NCBI GenBank assembly: GCA_009846685.1
Contig: VWVY01000008.1
Location: forward strand, 1 to 64,000
Direction: 5' to 3'
Source: Rhizobiales bacterium SYSU XM002
GTDB taxonomy: Bacteria > Pseudomonadota > Alphaproteobacteria > Rhizobiales > Beijerinckiaceae
DNA length: 64,000 bases
Both the position numbers and the translations under genes were made by a program. The notes under the pieces are model-generated. The model saw only the letters and a list, made by a program, of their open reading frames with translations, did not search any database and was not told the DNA's origin. Position 1 is the first letter of the stretch; each line of letters starts with the position of its first letter. Positions 7,718 to 16,852 of the stretch are shown in pieces.

Positions 7718-10666
7718 CTATTCCGCCAGAACGCGGGTCGAAGGAAACGTCACCTCTACAAGCGTGCCTTCGCCGGGCGTCGAGCGGATCGCGAAATTCG
7801 CGCGATTGGCCTCGACGAGCGCCTTGGTGAGCGGCAATCCGAGCCCCGTACCGCCGTGATCGCGCCGCGTGCCGACCTGACGGAACGGCTCCAGTGCCTG
7901 CTCGATTTCAAGCGCGGTCATGCCGACGCCGGTATCGCGGATGCGGATCACGGCCTCGCCCGTTTCCAGCAGAACAGTTGCGACGATCACCTGCCCGCCA
8001 CTTTCGGTGAAGCGCGTTGCGTTCGAGAGGATGTTGAGCACGATCTGCCGGATGGAGCGCTCATCCGCCACCACCGGCGGCAGCTTCTGCGCGAGCTGCA
8101 TCCTGACCAGCACGCGGTTCTGGTTGGCCTGCGGCTGGATGATGCCGACCGAGCTTGAAACGATCGCGTTGAGATCCGTCGAGCCGAACTGCATCTCCAT
8201 CCGCCCGGATTCGATCTTGGCGAGATCGAGCAGGTCGTTGACGAGGCTGACGACATGCTTGCCCGAGGTGCGGATGTCGCCGAGATATTCCTTGTATTTC
8301 GGCTGGTCGATCGGCCCGAGGCGCTCCTCCATCATCACCTCCGCGAAGCCGATGATGGCGTTCATCGGCGTGCGGATTTCGTGACTGATCTTGGTCAGAA
8401 AATCGCTTTTCTTCGCGCTGGCGAGTTCGGCGCTGCGCCGCGCCTCGGTGAGTTCGCTTTCGGCGCGCTTCCAGGATGTGAGATCGCGCAGCACGGCGCA
8501 ATAGCGCTTGGGCTCATCGTCGCTAATACGGCCCAGGGTCATGAACAGCGGGATGCGGCCGCCCTTCTTCTCGCGCCCGGCAACCTCGCGCCCATCGTTG
8601 AGAACGCTGCGGACGCCGTTTGCCAGCAGACCTTCGAAATAGTCGAGCGCATCGGCATGACTGTCGTTGTGCAGGAGAATCGTGAAACTCTCCCCCGCGA
8701 TCTCGCGTTGGTCGAGCCCGAAGAGGGCCTCCGCCGCGCCGTTGATCGAAAGGATGCGGCCCTTCTCGTCGAGTGTCACGACCCCGTCGGTTGCTGTATC
8801 GAGCACCGCGCGCAGTTCCTGCGCCTCGGCGCGCATCCGCTTGAGATCGAGTGCGACGGAACGGAGCGCCTTGCCCTGCTCGAGCTCGACTGCGCGGCGC
8901 ATCGAGATCAGCGTCGCCTTGCCGCCCTCCCAGTCGGTTAGCTGAAGGTGGGCATCGACCGGGAACAATTCGCCCTCGCGTGTCGTCAGCACGACGGTAT
9001 CGAAGCCCTGGTGCCGGTCGCGCGGCATGGTGCCCTTGCGGAAGATCGCCTGGGCCCCGTTCTCCAGGCGGAAAGTCGCGAAATCGGGGTAACCTGTCAG
9101 GTCGAGCAGCGTGCGGTTTGCGTAGAGTGGATCGTCGCCCCGCAGGACGAGAAGTCCGACCGGCACCTGATCGAGAATGCCGGCGGAAAGGCTCTGCTTG
9201 GAAGAGGCAGGAGCCTGTGGTTCCGGCGGTGCGCCAAACACGTCGCCCGCCTGGGAAAACGAGGCATCGCGCCGACCATTCTCCGTCGGGGCGGGTGACG
9301 CCGGCGTTGTCTCGACGCCATCCTCGAACTTGGCGCCGAGAGCTCGCGCAATCTCGCGGAACGCGTTGCGTTCGGCCATCGAGAGGCCGTTGCGCGGCAC
9401 CACTGGCGGCACGAAATCCGGCTGATCCTTGCGGAGCGAGACGACCTTGTTAGCCTCTGTTTCGGCAGGTGGCCGGGCTGCGCCTTCCTCGTCGACAGCC
9501 GGCGCTTCGGGCGCTTCGTCCCCGGCCTCACCTTCATCCGCACCGAAGGCTTCAAGGGCGGCCTGCATGTCAGCCTCCTCAGCGGATGGAGTGGCGGCTG
9601 CCTCCTTGGTCTCGATGGTCGGCATGACTTGATCGGCAAGCATCAACTCCGCCGACGTTTCGATCATCGGTGGGGAAAGCGGAAGCTCCGGCTCCGTCTC
9701 GGTCATGGAAGGGGTTGCCGCCGTCTGTTGCGCACGATCCGGATAACAACGTCCAAATCCTGAGAACCCGGCGAGTTCCTGCTCTGAATCGATCACCGGC
9801 AGGGCCGAGAGGGTGATCGGCAGGGCAAGATCGGTTCTGGCAACCGGCCAGAGAACCTCAATGCCGTTCCATGTCGAGCCGGTCAGGATCGCCGAGCGCA
9901 GGGCATCCGCCGCGTTCTCGTCGAATTCCTGCACGATGGCTGCGAGCGGGCGGCCAACGAGACGGGCGTTCTCCTCTCCGACAGCATCGGCCAGCGGTGG
10001 CGAAACGCTTTCGACCAGTCCGTCCGCATCGAGCGCGAAGGTAAAGCGGATCGGGCGATGGGCGCTGCCGACCGCGCACGTCCAGGCTGGCGCGCCCGAA
10101 GTGCCGGACGGCCCCGGATCGTCATCATGCCGACGGGCTGGAACCACCTCCTCGACAGTCGGCGGCACCCCTGCGGTGCGGTCATTCACCGGGGTTGGCG
10201 CAAAGGTTTCCTCGCTCGCGGCGTTGGCGTCGATCAGGGAAACCATCAGGCCGTGCGATCCATCCATCAGCGGCAATGCCTCGCACAACGCCGTCAGCAT
10301 CTGGCTGCGGAAACCGAGATTGAAGCGCAGGCGTTCGAGGCGACGCCCGGAACCCCGTCCTGCACCGCGCGCAAGCGTTGCCAGTCGTGCGGCGCCCGGT
10401 GCGCCGGCAGGCAGTTGCGCGGCGATGAACGAGGCGCCGTCGGACGACCCGAGCCGGCGCGCGGCGACATGGCTCGACCAGAGCACGCGCCCGTCGGGCG
10501 CCAGCAGAAAGGAGGGGCTTGCCTGCGAAAGAAGATGCTCGCGGGCACGGGAATCGAGCAGATGCGCCGGCAAGAGGCCGGATGCAGCACGGTTCGCGGT
10601 TTCGGTGGCCATCGACGCGCCCTCACTCAAACTCATACTGGCGTTTCCGGCGCCGACGAAAGGCAT
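7718..10666 (-). CDS. pdhS: PAS-domain sensor histidine kinase, PdhS-like
   Basis: This 982-residue protein lacks clear membrane segments, so it is probably cytosolic. The N half has degenerate PAS-like regions, then an acidic Ala/Pro/Glu-rich low-complexity stretch (about 300-450). Two PAS regions follow (about 500-600, and 640-740 with GRILSINGAAEALFGLDQREI). The kinase core has HEIRTP at H762, the N box near N882, DTGVG at 911 and GTGLGLPL at 939. The kinase core closely resembles PdhS/PleC/DivJ-type kinases that act on DivK to control alphaproteobacterial division asymmetry. There is no receiver domain. The ATG at 10666 is the longest; 10636 and 10612 are alternatives. Divergent from phasin 2. 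Confidence 0.85.
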   Translation of the reverse strand: MPFVGAGNASMSLSEGASMATETANRAASGLLPAHLLDSRAREHLLSQASPSFLLAPDGRVLWSSHVAARRLGSSDGASFIAAQLPAGAPGAARLATLARGAGRGSGRRLERLRFNLGFRSQMLTALCEALPLMDGSHGLMVSLIDANAASEETFAPTPVNDRTAGVPPTVEEVVPARRHDDDPGPSGTSGAPAWTCAVGSAHRPIRFTFALDADGLVESVSPPLADAVGEENARLVGRPLAAIVQEFDENAADALRSAILTGSTWNGIEVLWPVARTDLALPITLSALPVIDSEQELAGFSGFGRCYPDRAQQTAATPSMTETEPELPLSPPMIETSAELMLADQVMPTIETKEAAATPSAEEADMQAALEAFGADEGEAGDEAPEAPAVDEEGAARPPAETEANKVVSLRKDQPDFVPPVVPRNGLSMAERNAFREIARALGAKFEDGVETTPASPAPTENGRRDASFSQAGDVFGAPPEPQAPASSKQSLSAGILDQVPVGLLVLRGDDPLYANRTLLDLTGYPDFATFRLENGAQAIFRKGTMPRDRHQGFDTVVLTTREGELFPVDAHLQLTDWEGGKATLISMRRAVELEQGKALRSVALDLKRMRAEAQELRAVLDTATDGVVTLDEKGRILSINGAAEALFGLDQREIAGESFTILLHNDSHADALDYFEGLLANGVRSVLNDGREVAGREKKGGRIPLFMTLGRISDDEPKRYCAVLRDLTSWKRAESELTEARRSAELASAKKSDFLTKISHEIRTPMNAIIGFAEVMMEERLGPIDQPKYKEYLGDIRTSGKHVVSLVNDLLDLAKIESGRMEMQFGSTDLNAIVSSSVGIIQPQANQNRVLVRMQLAQKLPPVVADERSIRQIVLNILSNATRFTESGGQVIVATVLLETGEAVIRIRDTGVGMTALEIEQALEPFRQVGTRRDHGGTGLGLPLTKALVEANRANFAIRSTPGEGTLVEVTFPSTRVLAE

Positions 10667-10856
10667 GAACTGTCCCGGAATGATACGCCATTTAAGGATT
10701 TATCCATAAATCGCGGCGCGCGGCTCGTCCATCGCCGCTTGGGAACTCCGACGATTTACTGAAAAACAACCTTAACGGCTCGGCCCCGTTTTCTGGTATC
10801 CTTGAAAAAGGCGCGGCGTCTGCGTCGGTTCAGGCTATCAAGGCGAGGGCATTTCG

Positions 10857-11324
10857 ATGATGAAGAAGGACGGCGGATTTCAGGTTCCGGACGAAATGCG
10901 GGCGATGCTCGATCAGGGTGTCCGTCAGGCGCGCGAAGGGTTCGACAAGCTGATGGCGGCAGCAGGCGAGGCGGTCGAGTCGGTCGAAGCCAAATCGGAT
11001 GCCGCGCAGGCTGAAATCGCGGAAATGAAGAAAAAGAGCCTTGCTTTCACGGAGGCCAGCATCGCCTCGGCGTTCGATCTCGCCCAGAAGCTCGTCGGCG
11101 CGAAGAGTATGGACGAGTTCATGAAACATCAGGCCGAATACATGCGCCAGCAATACGAGGTCATGCGCGAGCATGTGCAGGAGGCGGGGCAGGAAATCCA
11201 GCGTCGCACCCGTGCCGCGACCGCTGAAATGACCGCCGAGGCCGAGAAGTTCCAGAAGCGTGCGCGCGAAGCCGCCGAGCAGGGCGTCGAGGCCGTCAAG
11301 AAAGCGACCAAGCCGAAGAAGTGA
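10857..11324 (+). CDS. Phasin family protein (second copy)
   Basis: The 155-residue helical protein (rich in Ala, Glu, Lys, Met) again fits Phasin_2, with SLAFTEASIASAFDLAQKLV and FMKHQAEYMRQQYEVM as the family-like core. The C terminus is a Lys-rich tail (VKKATKPKK), suited to binding acidic partners or DNA, as PhaM/PhaP proteins can. The start is one of two tandem ATGs at 10857, with AAGGCGAG upstream. The TGC-N3-GCA palindromes seen before the first phasin are absent here, so the two phasins are probably controlled differently. The gene is divergent from the pdhS-like kinase. Confidence 0.85.
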   Translation: MMKKDGGFQVPDEMRAMLDQGVRQAREGFDKLMAAAGEAVESVEAKSDAAQAEIAEMKKKSLAFTEASIASAFDLAQKLVGAKSMDEFMKHQAEYMRQQYEVMREHVQEAGQEIQRRTRAATAEMTAEAEKFQKRAREAAEQGVEAVKKATKPKK

Positions 11325-11343
11325 GGCCAAGGCTGCGGCGACT

Positions 11344-11359
11344 CCCGGTTTTGACCGGG
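11344..11359. other. Small hairpin between phasin 2 and hemA
   Basis: CCCGGT-TTTG-ACCGGG forms a six-bp stem in the 46-base gap between two convergent genes. No T tract follows on either strand, so it is at best a weak terminator. Confidence 0.3.
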
Positions 11360-11370
11360 GGCCGTCGGGC

Positions 11371-12606
11371 TTATTCGGCGGCGAGCGCCGAAGCTTGCCG
11401 CCGCTCCAGACCGAGCGTGTCAAAGACATCCGCCAGCGCACGCGCCAGATCCTCGATCAACGCATCGTCGTGGAACGGCGTTGGCGTGATGCGCAGCCGC
11501 TCCGTGCCGCGCGGCACAGTCGGGTAGTTGATGGGCTGGACGTAGATCGCGTGACGATCGAGTAGAAGATCGCTCGCTGCCTTGGCCTTGGCCGCGTCGC
11601 CGATCATCACCGGAACGATATGTGTCGGATTGTCGAGCACCGGAATGCCGAGTTCGGCGAGCCGACGCTTTACCCGTGCGACCTGACGACGCTGACCCTG
11701 CCGCTCGGCCGATGAGGTCTTGAGGTGCCGGATGGACGCTCTTGCGGCCGCAGCAACAGGTGGCGGCAGCGCGGTGGTGAAGATGAACCCATGCGCGTTG
11801 CAGCGCACCGCGTCCACGATCTCGCGGCTCGCGGCGATGTACCCGCCGAAGCAGCCAAAGCCCTTGCCGAGCGTGCCCTGGATGATATCGATCCGATCCA
11901 TCGCGCCGATTTCCTCGGCGTAGCCGGCGCCATGCGCGCCATACATGCCGACGGCATGGACCTCGTCGAGATAGGTGATGGCGCCGTACTTCTTCGCAAG
12001 ATCAGCGAAGGCGTGGAGCGGGCCGACATCGCCATCCATCGAATAGACACTCTCGAAGACGATGAGTTTGGGCCGGTCCGGATCGGCGGCCTTCAGCAAT
12101 TCCTCAAGGTGGACGACATCGTTGTGGCGGAAAATCTTCTTCTCGCAGCCGGCGCGTCGCACGCCCTCGATCATCGAATTGTGGTTCTCGCTGTCCGAAA
12201 AGATGATGCAGTTCGGCAGGCACTGCGCGATGGTGGCGATTGCGGTCTGGTTGGCGACGTAGCCCGAGGAAAACACGAGCGCCGCTTCCTTGTCGTGCAG
12301 GCCCGCCAGTTCGCGCTCCAGTTCCACGACCGCGTGGCTGTTACCGGAAATATTGCGCGTGCCGCCAGCGCCGACGGAGCCGCGCTCAGCCTCCTCGATC
12401 ATCGCCGCGACAACGTCAGGATGCCGTCCCATGCCGAGGTAATCATTCGAGCACCAGACGGTGACCTCGCGCGGCCCGTCCTCGTTGTGCCAGTTTGCGC
12501 GCGGGAATTTAACCTTGTCGCGGGCGATCTCGGTGAAGACGCGGTAGCGCTTTTCCGTGCGCAAAGTCTCGGAAACGGCAGCGAAGGCCTCGCGGTAATC
12601 GAACAT
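11371..12606 (-). CDS. hemA: 5-aminolevulinate synthase
   Basis: This PLP enzyme joins glycine and succinyl-CoA to form 5-aminolevulinate, the first step of haem synthesis by the C4 route of alphaproteobacteria. The 411 residues match the family. Landmarks are the N-terminal [40 protein letters not shown], the DEVHAVG PLP-aspartate motif, and the Schiff-base lysine in [13 protein letters not shown]. The ATG at 12606 has AAGGTGG upstream; the frame is open further but nothing supports that. Succinyl-CoA is also the product of the pcc/mut genes in this window. A near-consensus FNR/FixK box lies 111 bases upstream. Confidence 0.95.
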   Translation of the reverse strand: MFDYREAFAAVSETLRTEKRYRVFTEIARDKVKFPRANWHNEDGPREVTVWCSNDYLGMGRHPDVVAAMIEEAERGSVGAGGTRNISGNSHAVVELERELAGLHDKEAALVFSSGYVANQTAIATIAQCLPNCIIFSDSENHNSMIEGVRRAGCEKKIFRHNDVVHLEELLKAADPDRPKLIVFESVYSMDGDVGPLHAFADLAKKYGAITYLDEVHAVGMYGAHGAGYAEEIGAMDRIDIIQGTLGKGFGCFGGYIAASREIVDAVRCNAHGFIFTTALPPPVAAAARASIRHLKTSSAERQGQRRQVARVKRRLAELGIPVLDNPTHIVPVMIGDAAKAKAASDLLLDRHAIYVQPINYPTVPRGTERLRITPTPFHDDALIEDLARALADVFDTLGLERRQASALAAE

Positions 12607-12679
12607 GCGGTCCACCTTTTCCCCAAGCGCGCTTTTGCCCCAGCATAGGCCAAGAGCCCACTCTGGAAACATTCCGGTT

Positions 12680-12708
12680 TGTATATCTTTCTTGTCATCA
12701 TTGGCCAA
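12680..12708 (-). promoter_or_regulatory. Candidate hemA promoter
   Basis: On the minus strand TTGGCC (-35) and TATACA (-10) are separated by 17 bases, ending about 75 bases before the hemA ATG. The FNR/FixK-like box at 12717-12730 sits just upstream, near -50 relative to the predicted start. Confidence 0.45.
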
Positions 12709-12716
12709 CCCCGGCA

Positions 12717-12730
12717 TTGATCACAAACAA
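12717..12730. promoter_or_regulatory. FNR/FixK-type box upstream of hemA
   Basis: TTGATCACAAACAA matches the TTGAT-N4-ATCAA consensus of FNR/FixK/FnrL regulators at nine of ten positions. It lies between the divergent hemA and the small basic gene preceding murA. Oxygen-dependent hemA control through such sites is known in other alphaproteobacteria; its action here is inferred. Confidence 0.6.
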
Positions 12731-12765
12731 GCCGGGCGACATCGGGCAGGGACGGAGAAGGGTTT

Positions 12766-12972
12766 TTGGAAAACGACGGGCCGGGCAAGAGCGAGAAGGA
12801 AAGACGGCAGGAGCGGCTTGCCGCTGCCTTGCGCGAGAACATGCGGCGCCGCCGGGCTCAGGCTCGCAACCGGGCAGGGCGGGACAAGGCAGTAAGCCAG
12901 GATGACGCCGTAAGGGAAGTCGAACAGGTTTCCGCCGGGAAACCGCCGCAAAGTCCCGCAACACCGGAATAG
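12766..12972 (+). CDS. Small basic conserved protein upstream of murA
   Basis: This 68-residue protein is highly charged, with Arg/Lys-rich helical core [21 protein letters not shown] short protein of this sort is often found before murA in Hyphomicrobiales; its function is unknown. The start is TTG at 12766, supported by GGAG eight bases upstream, so it is easily missed by tools that demand ATG. No transmembrane or signal segment is seen. Nucleic acid or ribosome binding is possible from the charge but unproven. It is followed after 79 bases by murA in the same direction. Confidence 0.7.
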   Translation: MENDGPGKSEKERRQERLAAALRENMRRRRAQARNRAGRDKAVSQDDAVREVEQVSAGKPPQSPATPE

Positions 12973-13051
12973 GCGCCCGCGTTTGCCAAGCCGCTTCCGG
13001 CATGGCAAGGAGCGCCACGATCAGGCACCCGGCTCAGGAACAGGAAGACGC

Positions 13052-14344
13052 ATGGACAGGATAAGGATCATTGGCGGTGCGCCGCTCAAGGGCAGCATTC
13101 CCGTTTCCGGCGCGAAGAACGCCGCTCTCCCGTTGATGATCGCGAGTCTCCTGACGTCCGATACGCTCGTTCTCGAAAATGTTCCGCGCCTCTCGGACGT
13201 GCGGATGCTCAAGCGCATCCTCAACAATCACGGCGTCGGTATCGGCGTCGCCGGCAAACGCCCTGGAGAGACGGTCGAGGATGGCGAGCGGGTTTCGCTC
13301 TCGGCGGCGAGCATCGTCGACACCCTCGCGCCCTACGATCTTGTCTCGCAGATGCGCGCGAGCTTCTGGGTTATCGCGCCGCTGCTCGCGCGTATGGGCG
13401 AGGCGAAGGTCTCGCTGCCCGGCGGCTGTGCGATCGGCACGCGTCCTGTCGATCTTCTGCTGATGGCCTTGGAGCGCCTCGGCGCCTCGATCGAGATCGA
13501 TGCCGGTTACGTCATCGCCAAGGCACCCTCCGGAGGTCTCAGGGGCGGCGAGATCGATTTTCCGAAGGTGACGGTCGGCGGTACGCATACCGCGCTGATG
13601 GCGGCGGTGCTGGCCAATGGTTCGACGCTGATCCGCAATGCGGCCCGCGAGCCGGAGGTGACCGATCTCGCCGAGTGTCTCGTCAAGATGGGCGCACGGA
13701 TCAAGGGCATCGGCACCGCAACGCTGGAGATCGACGGCGTCGGCAAGCTCGGGGGCACGACGCATCGCGTGCTGCCGGATCGGATCGAGGCCGGCACCTA
13801 TGCCTTCGCTGCCGCGATGGCGGGAGGCGACGTTACGCTGGAGGGGATTTCCCCGACGCTGCTTCAAGCCGCGCTCGACAAGCTCGCCCAGTCCGGTGCG
13901 GAAGTTATCGATACCGGAACCGGAATCCGCGTTCGTTCAACAGGTCGTGACATCGCGCCGGTTGATGTCACGACAGAGGCCTTCCCCGGCTTCCCGACCG
14001 ACCTTCAGGCGCAGTTCATGGCGCTGATGACGCGCGCCAACGGCACGTCCCACATCACCGAGACGATTTTCGAGAACCGTTTCATGCACGTGCAGGAACT
14101 GGCCCGCTTCGGCGCCCGCATCCGGCTCGACGGTGATCGGGCGATCGTTGAAGGTGTGCCCTCGCTCAAGGGCGCACCGGTCATGGCGACGGACCTGCGC
14201 GCCTCTGTCAGCCTCGTGATTGCGGCGCTCGCGGCTGAAGGCGAGACTATGATCAGCCGCGTCTATCACCTCGATCGCGGTTTCGAAGGACTTGAAAGCA
14301 AGCTCATGCGCTGCGGCGCACAGGTGGAGCGAATCCGCGCTTGA
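13052..14344 (+). CDS. murA: UDP-N-acetylglucosamine 1-carboxyvinyltransferase
   Basis: MurA transfers enolpyruvate from PEP to UDP-GlcNAc, the first committed step of peptidoglycan synthesis in the cytoplasm. The 430 residues fit the family. KNAALP near residue 22 is the substrate-binding loop. [12 protein letters not shown] holds the catalytic loop with C126, the residue that fosfomycin alkylates; Cys is retained. [15 protein letters not shown] and [10 protein letters not shown] are further MurA marks. The ATG at 13052 has AGGAAG upstream; the in-frame extension to 12983 has no support. It converges with the minus-strand Cys-motif gene across a large GC palindrome. Confidence 0.96.
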   Translation: MDRIRIIGGAPLKGSIPVSGAKNAALPLMIASLLTSDTLVLENVPRLSDVRMLKRILNNHGVGIGVAGKRPGETVEDGERVSLSAASIVDTLAPYDLVSQMRASFWVIAPLLARMGEAKVSLPGGCAIGTRPVDLLLMALERLGASIEIDAGYVIAKAPSGGLRGGEIDFPKVTVGGTHTALMAAVLANGSTLIRNAAREPEVTDLAECLVKMGARIKGIGTATLEIDGVGKLGGTTHRVLPDRIEAGTYAFAAAMAGGDVTLEGISPTLLQAALDKLAQSGAEVIDTGTGIRVRSTGRDIAPVDVTTEAFPGFPTDLQAQFMALMTRANGTSHITETIFENRFMHVQELARFGARIRLDGDRAIVEGVPSLKGAPVMATDLRASVSLVIAALAAEGETMISRVYHLDRGFEGLESKLMRCGAQVERIRA

Positions 14345-14345
14345 A

Positions 14346-14369
14346 AAGGGGCCGGCGCGCCGGCCCCAC
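14346..14369 (-). terminator. Perfect 20-bp palindrome, terminator of the minus-strand gene
   Basis: GGGGCCGGCGCGCCGGCCCC (14348-14367) is a perfect palindrome lying between two convergent genes. Read on the minus strand it is followed by TTTTC, so it fits a terminator for the gene ending at 14375. On the plus strand no T tract follows. Confidence 0.6.
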
Positions 14370-14374
14370 CGCAC

Positions 14375-14833
14375 TCAATAGCGGACGTTGCCGGCCTTCC
14401 GGCCGAAGCCCGGAATATGGCAGTAGCAGCCACTCATGATCGGTACCGGGCGGCCCGTCGGGCATTCGCCGCGCGAGGTCACGCAGACAGTGCCGTAAGC
14501 GCGCGGTCGTGGCGAATAGCCATCGTCGTAGCGGGGACGGGGGCGGGGTGCGAAGCCGTCATCCTCGTAAACCGGCCGCTCGCGATAGCGGGGGCGCGGC
14601 CGGGCGTATTGCGCGCCACCGACGTTACCGGCCTTGCGGCCGAAGCCGGGAATGTTGCAGTAGCAGCCGGCCCCGAGCGGCGCATAGCCGGCATCGCAAT
14701 TGCCGCGCGAGGTCACGCAGACGGAACGGTCGCTGTAGTATTGGGCCTCGGCGATGCCGATCCCGGTAGCGGTCAGAAACACGGCGGCAAGGAGAGCCTT
14801 GAGCGGCCGGCCGGATGAACGAATCTGCTTCAT
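14375..14833 (-). CDS. Secreted protein with duplicated Cys-rich motif
   Basis: The 152-residue protein has a signal peptide (LKALLAAVFLTATGIGIAEA). Two copies of a block reading VCVTSRG-x-C-x(7-11)-GCYC-x-IPGFGRKAGNV follow, one directly after the signal and one at the extreme C terminus. They are joined by an Arg/Pro/Tyr-rich linker. Each block has four Cys, which suggests two disulfides per block in the periplasm or outside the cell. Function is unknown; similar short secreted proteins occur in Hyphomicrobiales. The ATG at 14833 is preferred because GGAG lies seven bases upstream; longer in-frame starts exist. The promoter region shared with hisD holds a direct repeat. Confidence 0.7.
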   Translation of the reverse strand: MKQIRSSGRPLKALLAAVFLTATGIGIAEAQYYSDRSVCVTSRGNCDAGYAPLGAGCYCNIPGFGRKAGNVGGAQYARPRPRYRERPVYEDDGFAPRPRPRYDDGYSPRPRAYGTVCVTSRGECPTGRPVPIMSGCYCHIPGFGRKAGNVRY

Positions 14834-14894
14834 GAAATGCTCCATCGAGTGCACGCACTGGTTCTCCGGCATCAAAGCTGAAGGAGACATGAAG

Positions 14895-14954
14895 GGCAAA
14901 CGCGTTTTTGCCGTCATTGGATAAAAGCAGGAGGCGCAAACGCGCTTCTGCCGT
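14895..14954. repeat. 20-bp direct repeat in the divergent promoter before hisD
   Basis: Two copies with 17 of 20 identical bases start at 14895 and 14935, exactly 40 bases apart. Each has the form (G/C)GCAAACGCG followed by YTTYTGCCGT. The first copy also contains the inverted repeat GGCAAA-N6-TTTGCC. The 40-base spacing puts both on the same face of the helix, as expected for cooperative operator sites. Confidence 0.5.
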
Positions 14955-15018
14955 TGCAGGCGGCGCGGAGGATGGGTAACAACAGAACGAAGCCGTTTTC
15001 AGCATCCCAAGAGCGAAC

Positions 15019-16353
15019 ATGCCTCCGTCAGCCGCCCCTGCAAGCTCCAGCCTCGCGCCCGGATGGCGGCTGGATTCGCGCACGGCGGATTTCGAGCGCG
15101 CTTTCACCACGCTTCTCGGGGCCAAGCGCGAGGTTTCCGAGGATGTTGATCGGACTGTCGCCGCGATCATCGAGGATGTCGTCGCGCGCGGCGATGCGGC
15201 GCTTGCTGATTACTCCCGCCGGTTCGACCGGGTCGATCTCGCAGCAAGCGGTCTGCGCATCACTGCGGAAGAGGTGGCGCGGGCGCGTGCCGCCTGCTCG
15301 CCGAAGGATCTTGACGCGCTGGGGTTCGCTGCGGCGCGCATTCGTGCCTTCCACCAGCGCCAGAAGCCGCAGGACCAGGTTTTCGAGGATGCCGAGGGCG
15401 TTAAGCTTGGCTGGCGCTGGTCAGCGATCCGCGCGGTAGGGCTTTATGTTCCCGGCGGTTCGGCCTCCTATCCTTCCTCTGTCTTGATGAACGCCATCCC
15501 CGCCAAGGTCGCCGGGGTCGAGCGTATTGTCATGGTGGTGCCGACGCCGGACAATGTCGTCTCGCCGCTCGTGCTCGCGGCGGCCGAACTCGGCGGTGTC
15601 GATGAGATCTACCGCATCGGCGGCGCGCAGGCGGTTGCCGCGCTCGCCTACGGCACGCAGACGATCCGCCCGGTCTCGAAGATCGTCGGCCCCGGCAATG
15701 CCTATGTCGCGGCTGCAAAGCGCCGCGTGTTCGGGCAGGTCGGCATCGACATGATCGCCGGCCCCTCGGAGGTGGTGGTAGTCGCCGATGATAGCGCCAA
15801 CGCCGAATGGATCGCTGCCGATCTCCTCGCTCAGGCGGAGCACGACACGGCAGCGCAGTCGATCCTGATCACGGATAGTGCGGCCCTCGCCGATTCCGTT
15901 GTCGCTGCCGTGGCTGGACAGGCGGCGCTGCTGCCGCGCCGCGCGATCGCCGAGGCGAGTTGGCGCGATAACGGCGCGGTAATCCTGGTGCGCGACATGG
16001 CGGAGGCAGCGCGCCTTTCGGATCGGATCGCGCCTGAGCACCTCGAAATCATGACGCGCGAACCCGAGGCTGTGGCGGCAACCGTTCACGACGCTGGCGC
16101 GCTGTTTCTCGGCGGGCACACGCCGGAGGCGATCGGCGATTACGTCGGCGGTTCGAACCACGTACTGCCGACCGCACGTTCGGCGCGTTTCGCTTCGGGG
16201 CTCGGCGTGCTCGATTTCATGAAGCGCACCTCGCTCCTTTCTTGCGGGCCGGATCAGCTCGCGGCGCTGGGGCCCGCAGCAATCGCGCTCGGCGAGGCGG
16301 AAGGGCTTCAGGCTCATGCCCGCTCTGTCGCTATCCGGCTTAACCGGGGCTGA
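15019..16353 (+). CDS. hisD: Histidinol dehydrogenase
   Basis: HisD performs the last two oxidations of histidine synthesis, from L-histidinol to L-histidine, using NAD and zinc. The 444 residues fit. Signatures include VGLYVPGGSASYPSSVLMNA, the KIVGPGNAYVAAAKR loop, DMIAGPSEV, the active-site EHLEIM (Glu-His pair) and GGSNHVLPT with a zinc-binding His. The ATG at 15019 is kept for lack of a better one. It heads a short cluster with the UPF0262 gene and a small phosphatase gene; the hisD-UPF0262 pairing is common in alphaproteobacteria. No other his gene is in the window. Confidence 0.95.
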   Translation: MPPSAAPASSSLAPGWRLDSRTADFERAFTTLLGAKREVSEDVDRTVAAIIEDVVARGDAALADYSRRFDRVDLAASGLRITAEEVARARAACSPKDLDALGFAAARIRAFHQRQKPQDQVFEDAEGVKLGWRWSAIRAVGLYVPGGSASYPSSVLMNAIPAKVAGVERIVMVVPTPDNVVSPLVLAAAELGGVDEIYRIGGAQAVAALAYGTQTIRPVSKIVGPGNAYVAAAKRRVFGQVGIDMIAGPSEVVVVADDSANAEWIAADLLAQAEHDTAAQSILITDSAALADSVVAAVAGQAALLPRRAIAEASWRDNGAVILVRDMAEAARLSDRIAPEHLEIMTREPEAVAATVHDAGALFLGGHTPEAIGDYVGGSNHVLPTARSARFASGLGVLDFMKRTSLLSCGPDQLAALGPAAIALGEAEGLQAHARSVAIRLNRG

Positions 16354-16357
16354 TGCG

Positions 16358-16852
16358 ATGACGGACGAGACCGCCGATACCCGCCGCCTTGTCGCCGTCA
16401 CGCTCGACGAAGCCTCGATCGAGCGTGGCACACCCGATCAGGAACACGAGCGCACCATCGCGATCTACGATTTGGTCGAGGAAAACGTCTTCGGCATTCC
16501 GGGGCACGACGGCGGTCCCTACGTGCTTGCGCTCGGGCTTGTCGCCAACCGGCTTTCGTTCGATATCCGCCTGCAGGACGAAACGCCCATTATCGCCCAT
16601 CTCCTTTCGCTTTCGCCGTTCCGCAAGGTCATCAAGGACTATTTCATGATCTGCGAGAGCTATTACGAAGCGATCCGCACTGCTTCGCCGGAGCGCATCG
16701 AGGCCATCGACATGGGACGGCGCGGCGTGCATGACGAAGGTGCTGGCCTCGTCCGCGAGCGTCTCGACGGCAAGATCGAGATCGATCACAAGACAGCGCG
16801 CCGGCTCTTCACCCTCATCGCTGCCCTTTCCTGGAAGGGTTCGGACCGTTGA
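16358..16852 (+). CDS. UPF0262 family protein
   Basis: The 164-residue cytoplasmic protein has the UPF0262 hallmarks: RLVAVTLDEASIERGTPDQEHER, AIYDLVEENVF, and SPFRKVIKDYFMICESYYEAIR. Its role is unknown. Its start lies five bases after the hisD stop, and an in-frame extension into hisD is unlikely. The linkage with hisD is conserved among alphaproteobacteria, but no biochemical link is established. Its TGA overlaps the TTG of the next gene, so the two are translationally coupled. Confidence 0.9.
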   Translation: MTDETADTRRLVAVTLDEASIERGTPDQEHERTIAIYDLVEENVFGIPGHDGGPYVLALGLVANRLSFDIRLQDETPIIAHLLSLSPFRKVIKDYFMICESYYEAIRTASPERIEAIDMGRRGVHDEGAGLVRERLDGKIEIDHKTARRLFTLIAALSWKGSDR

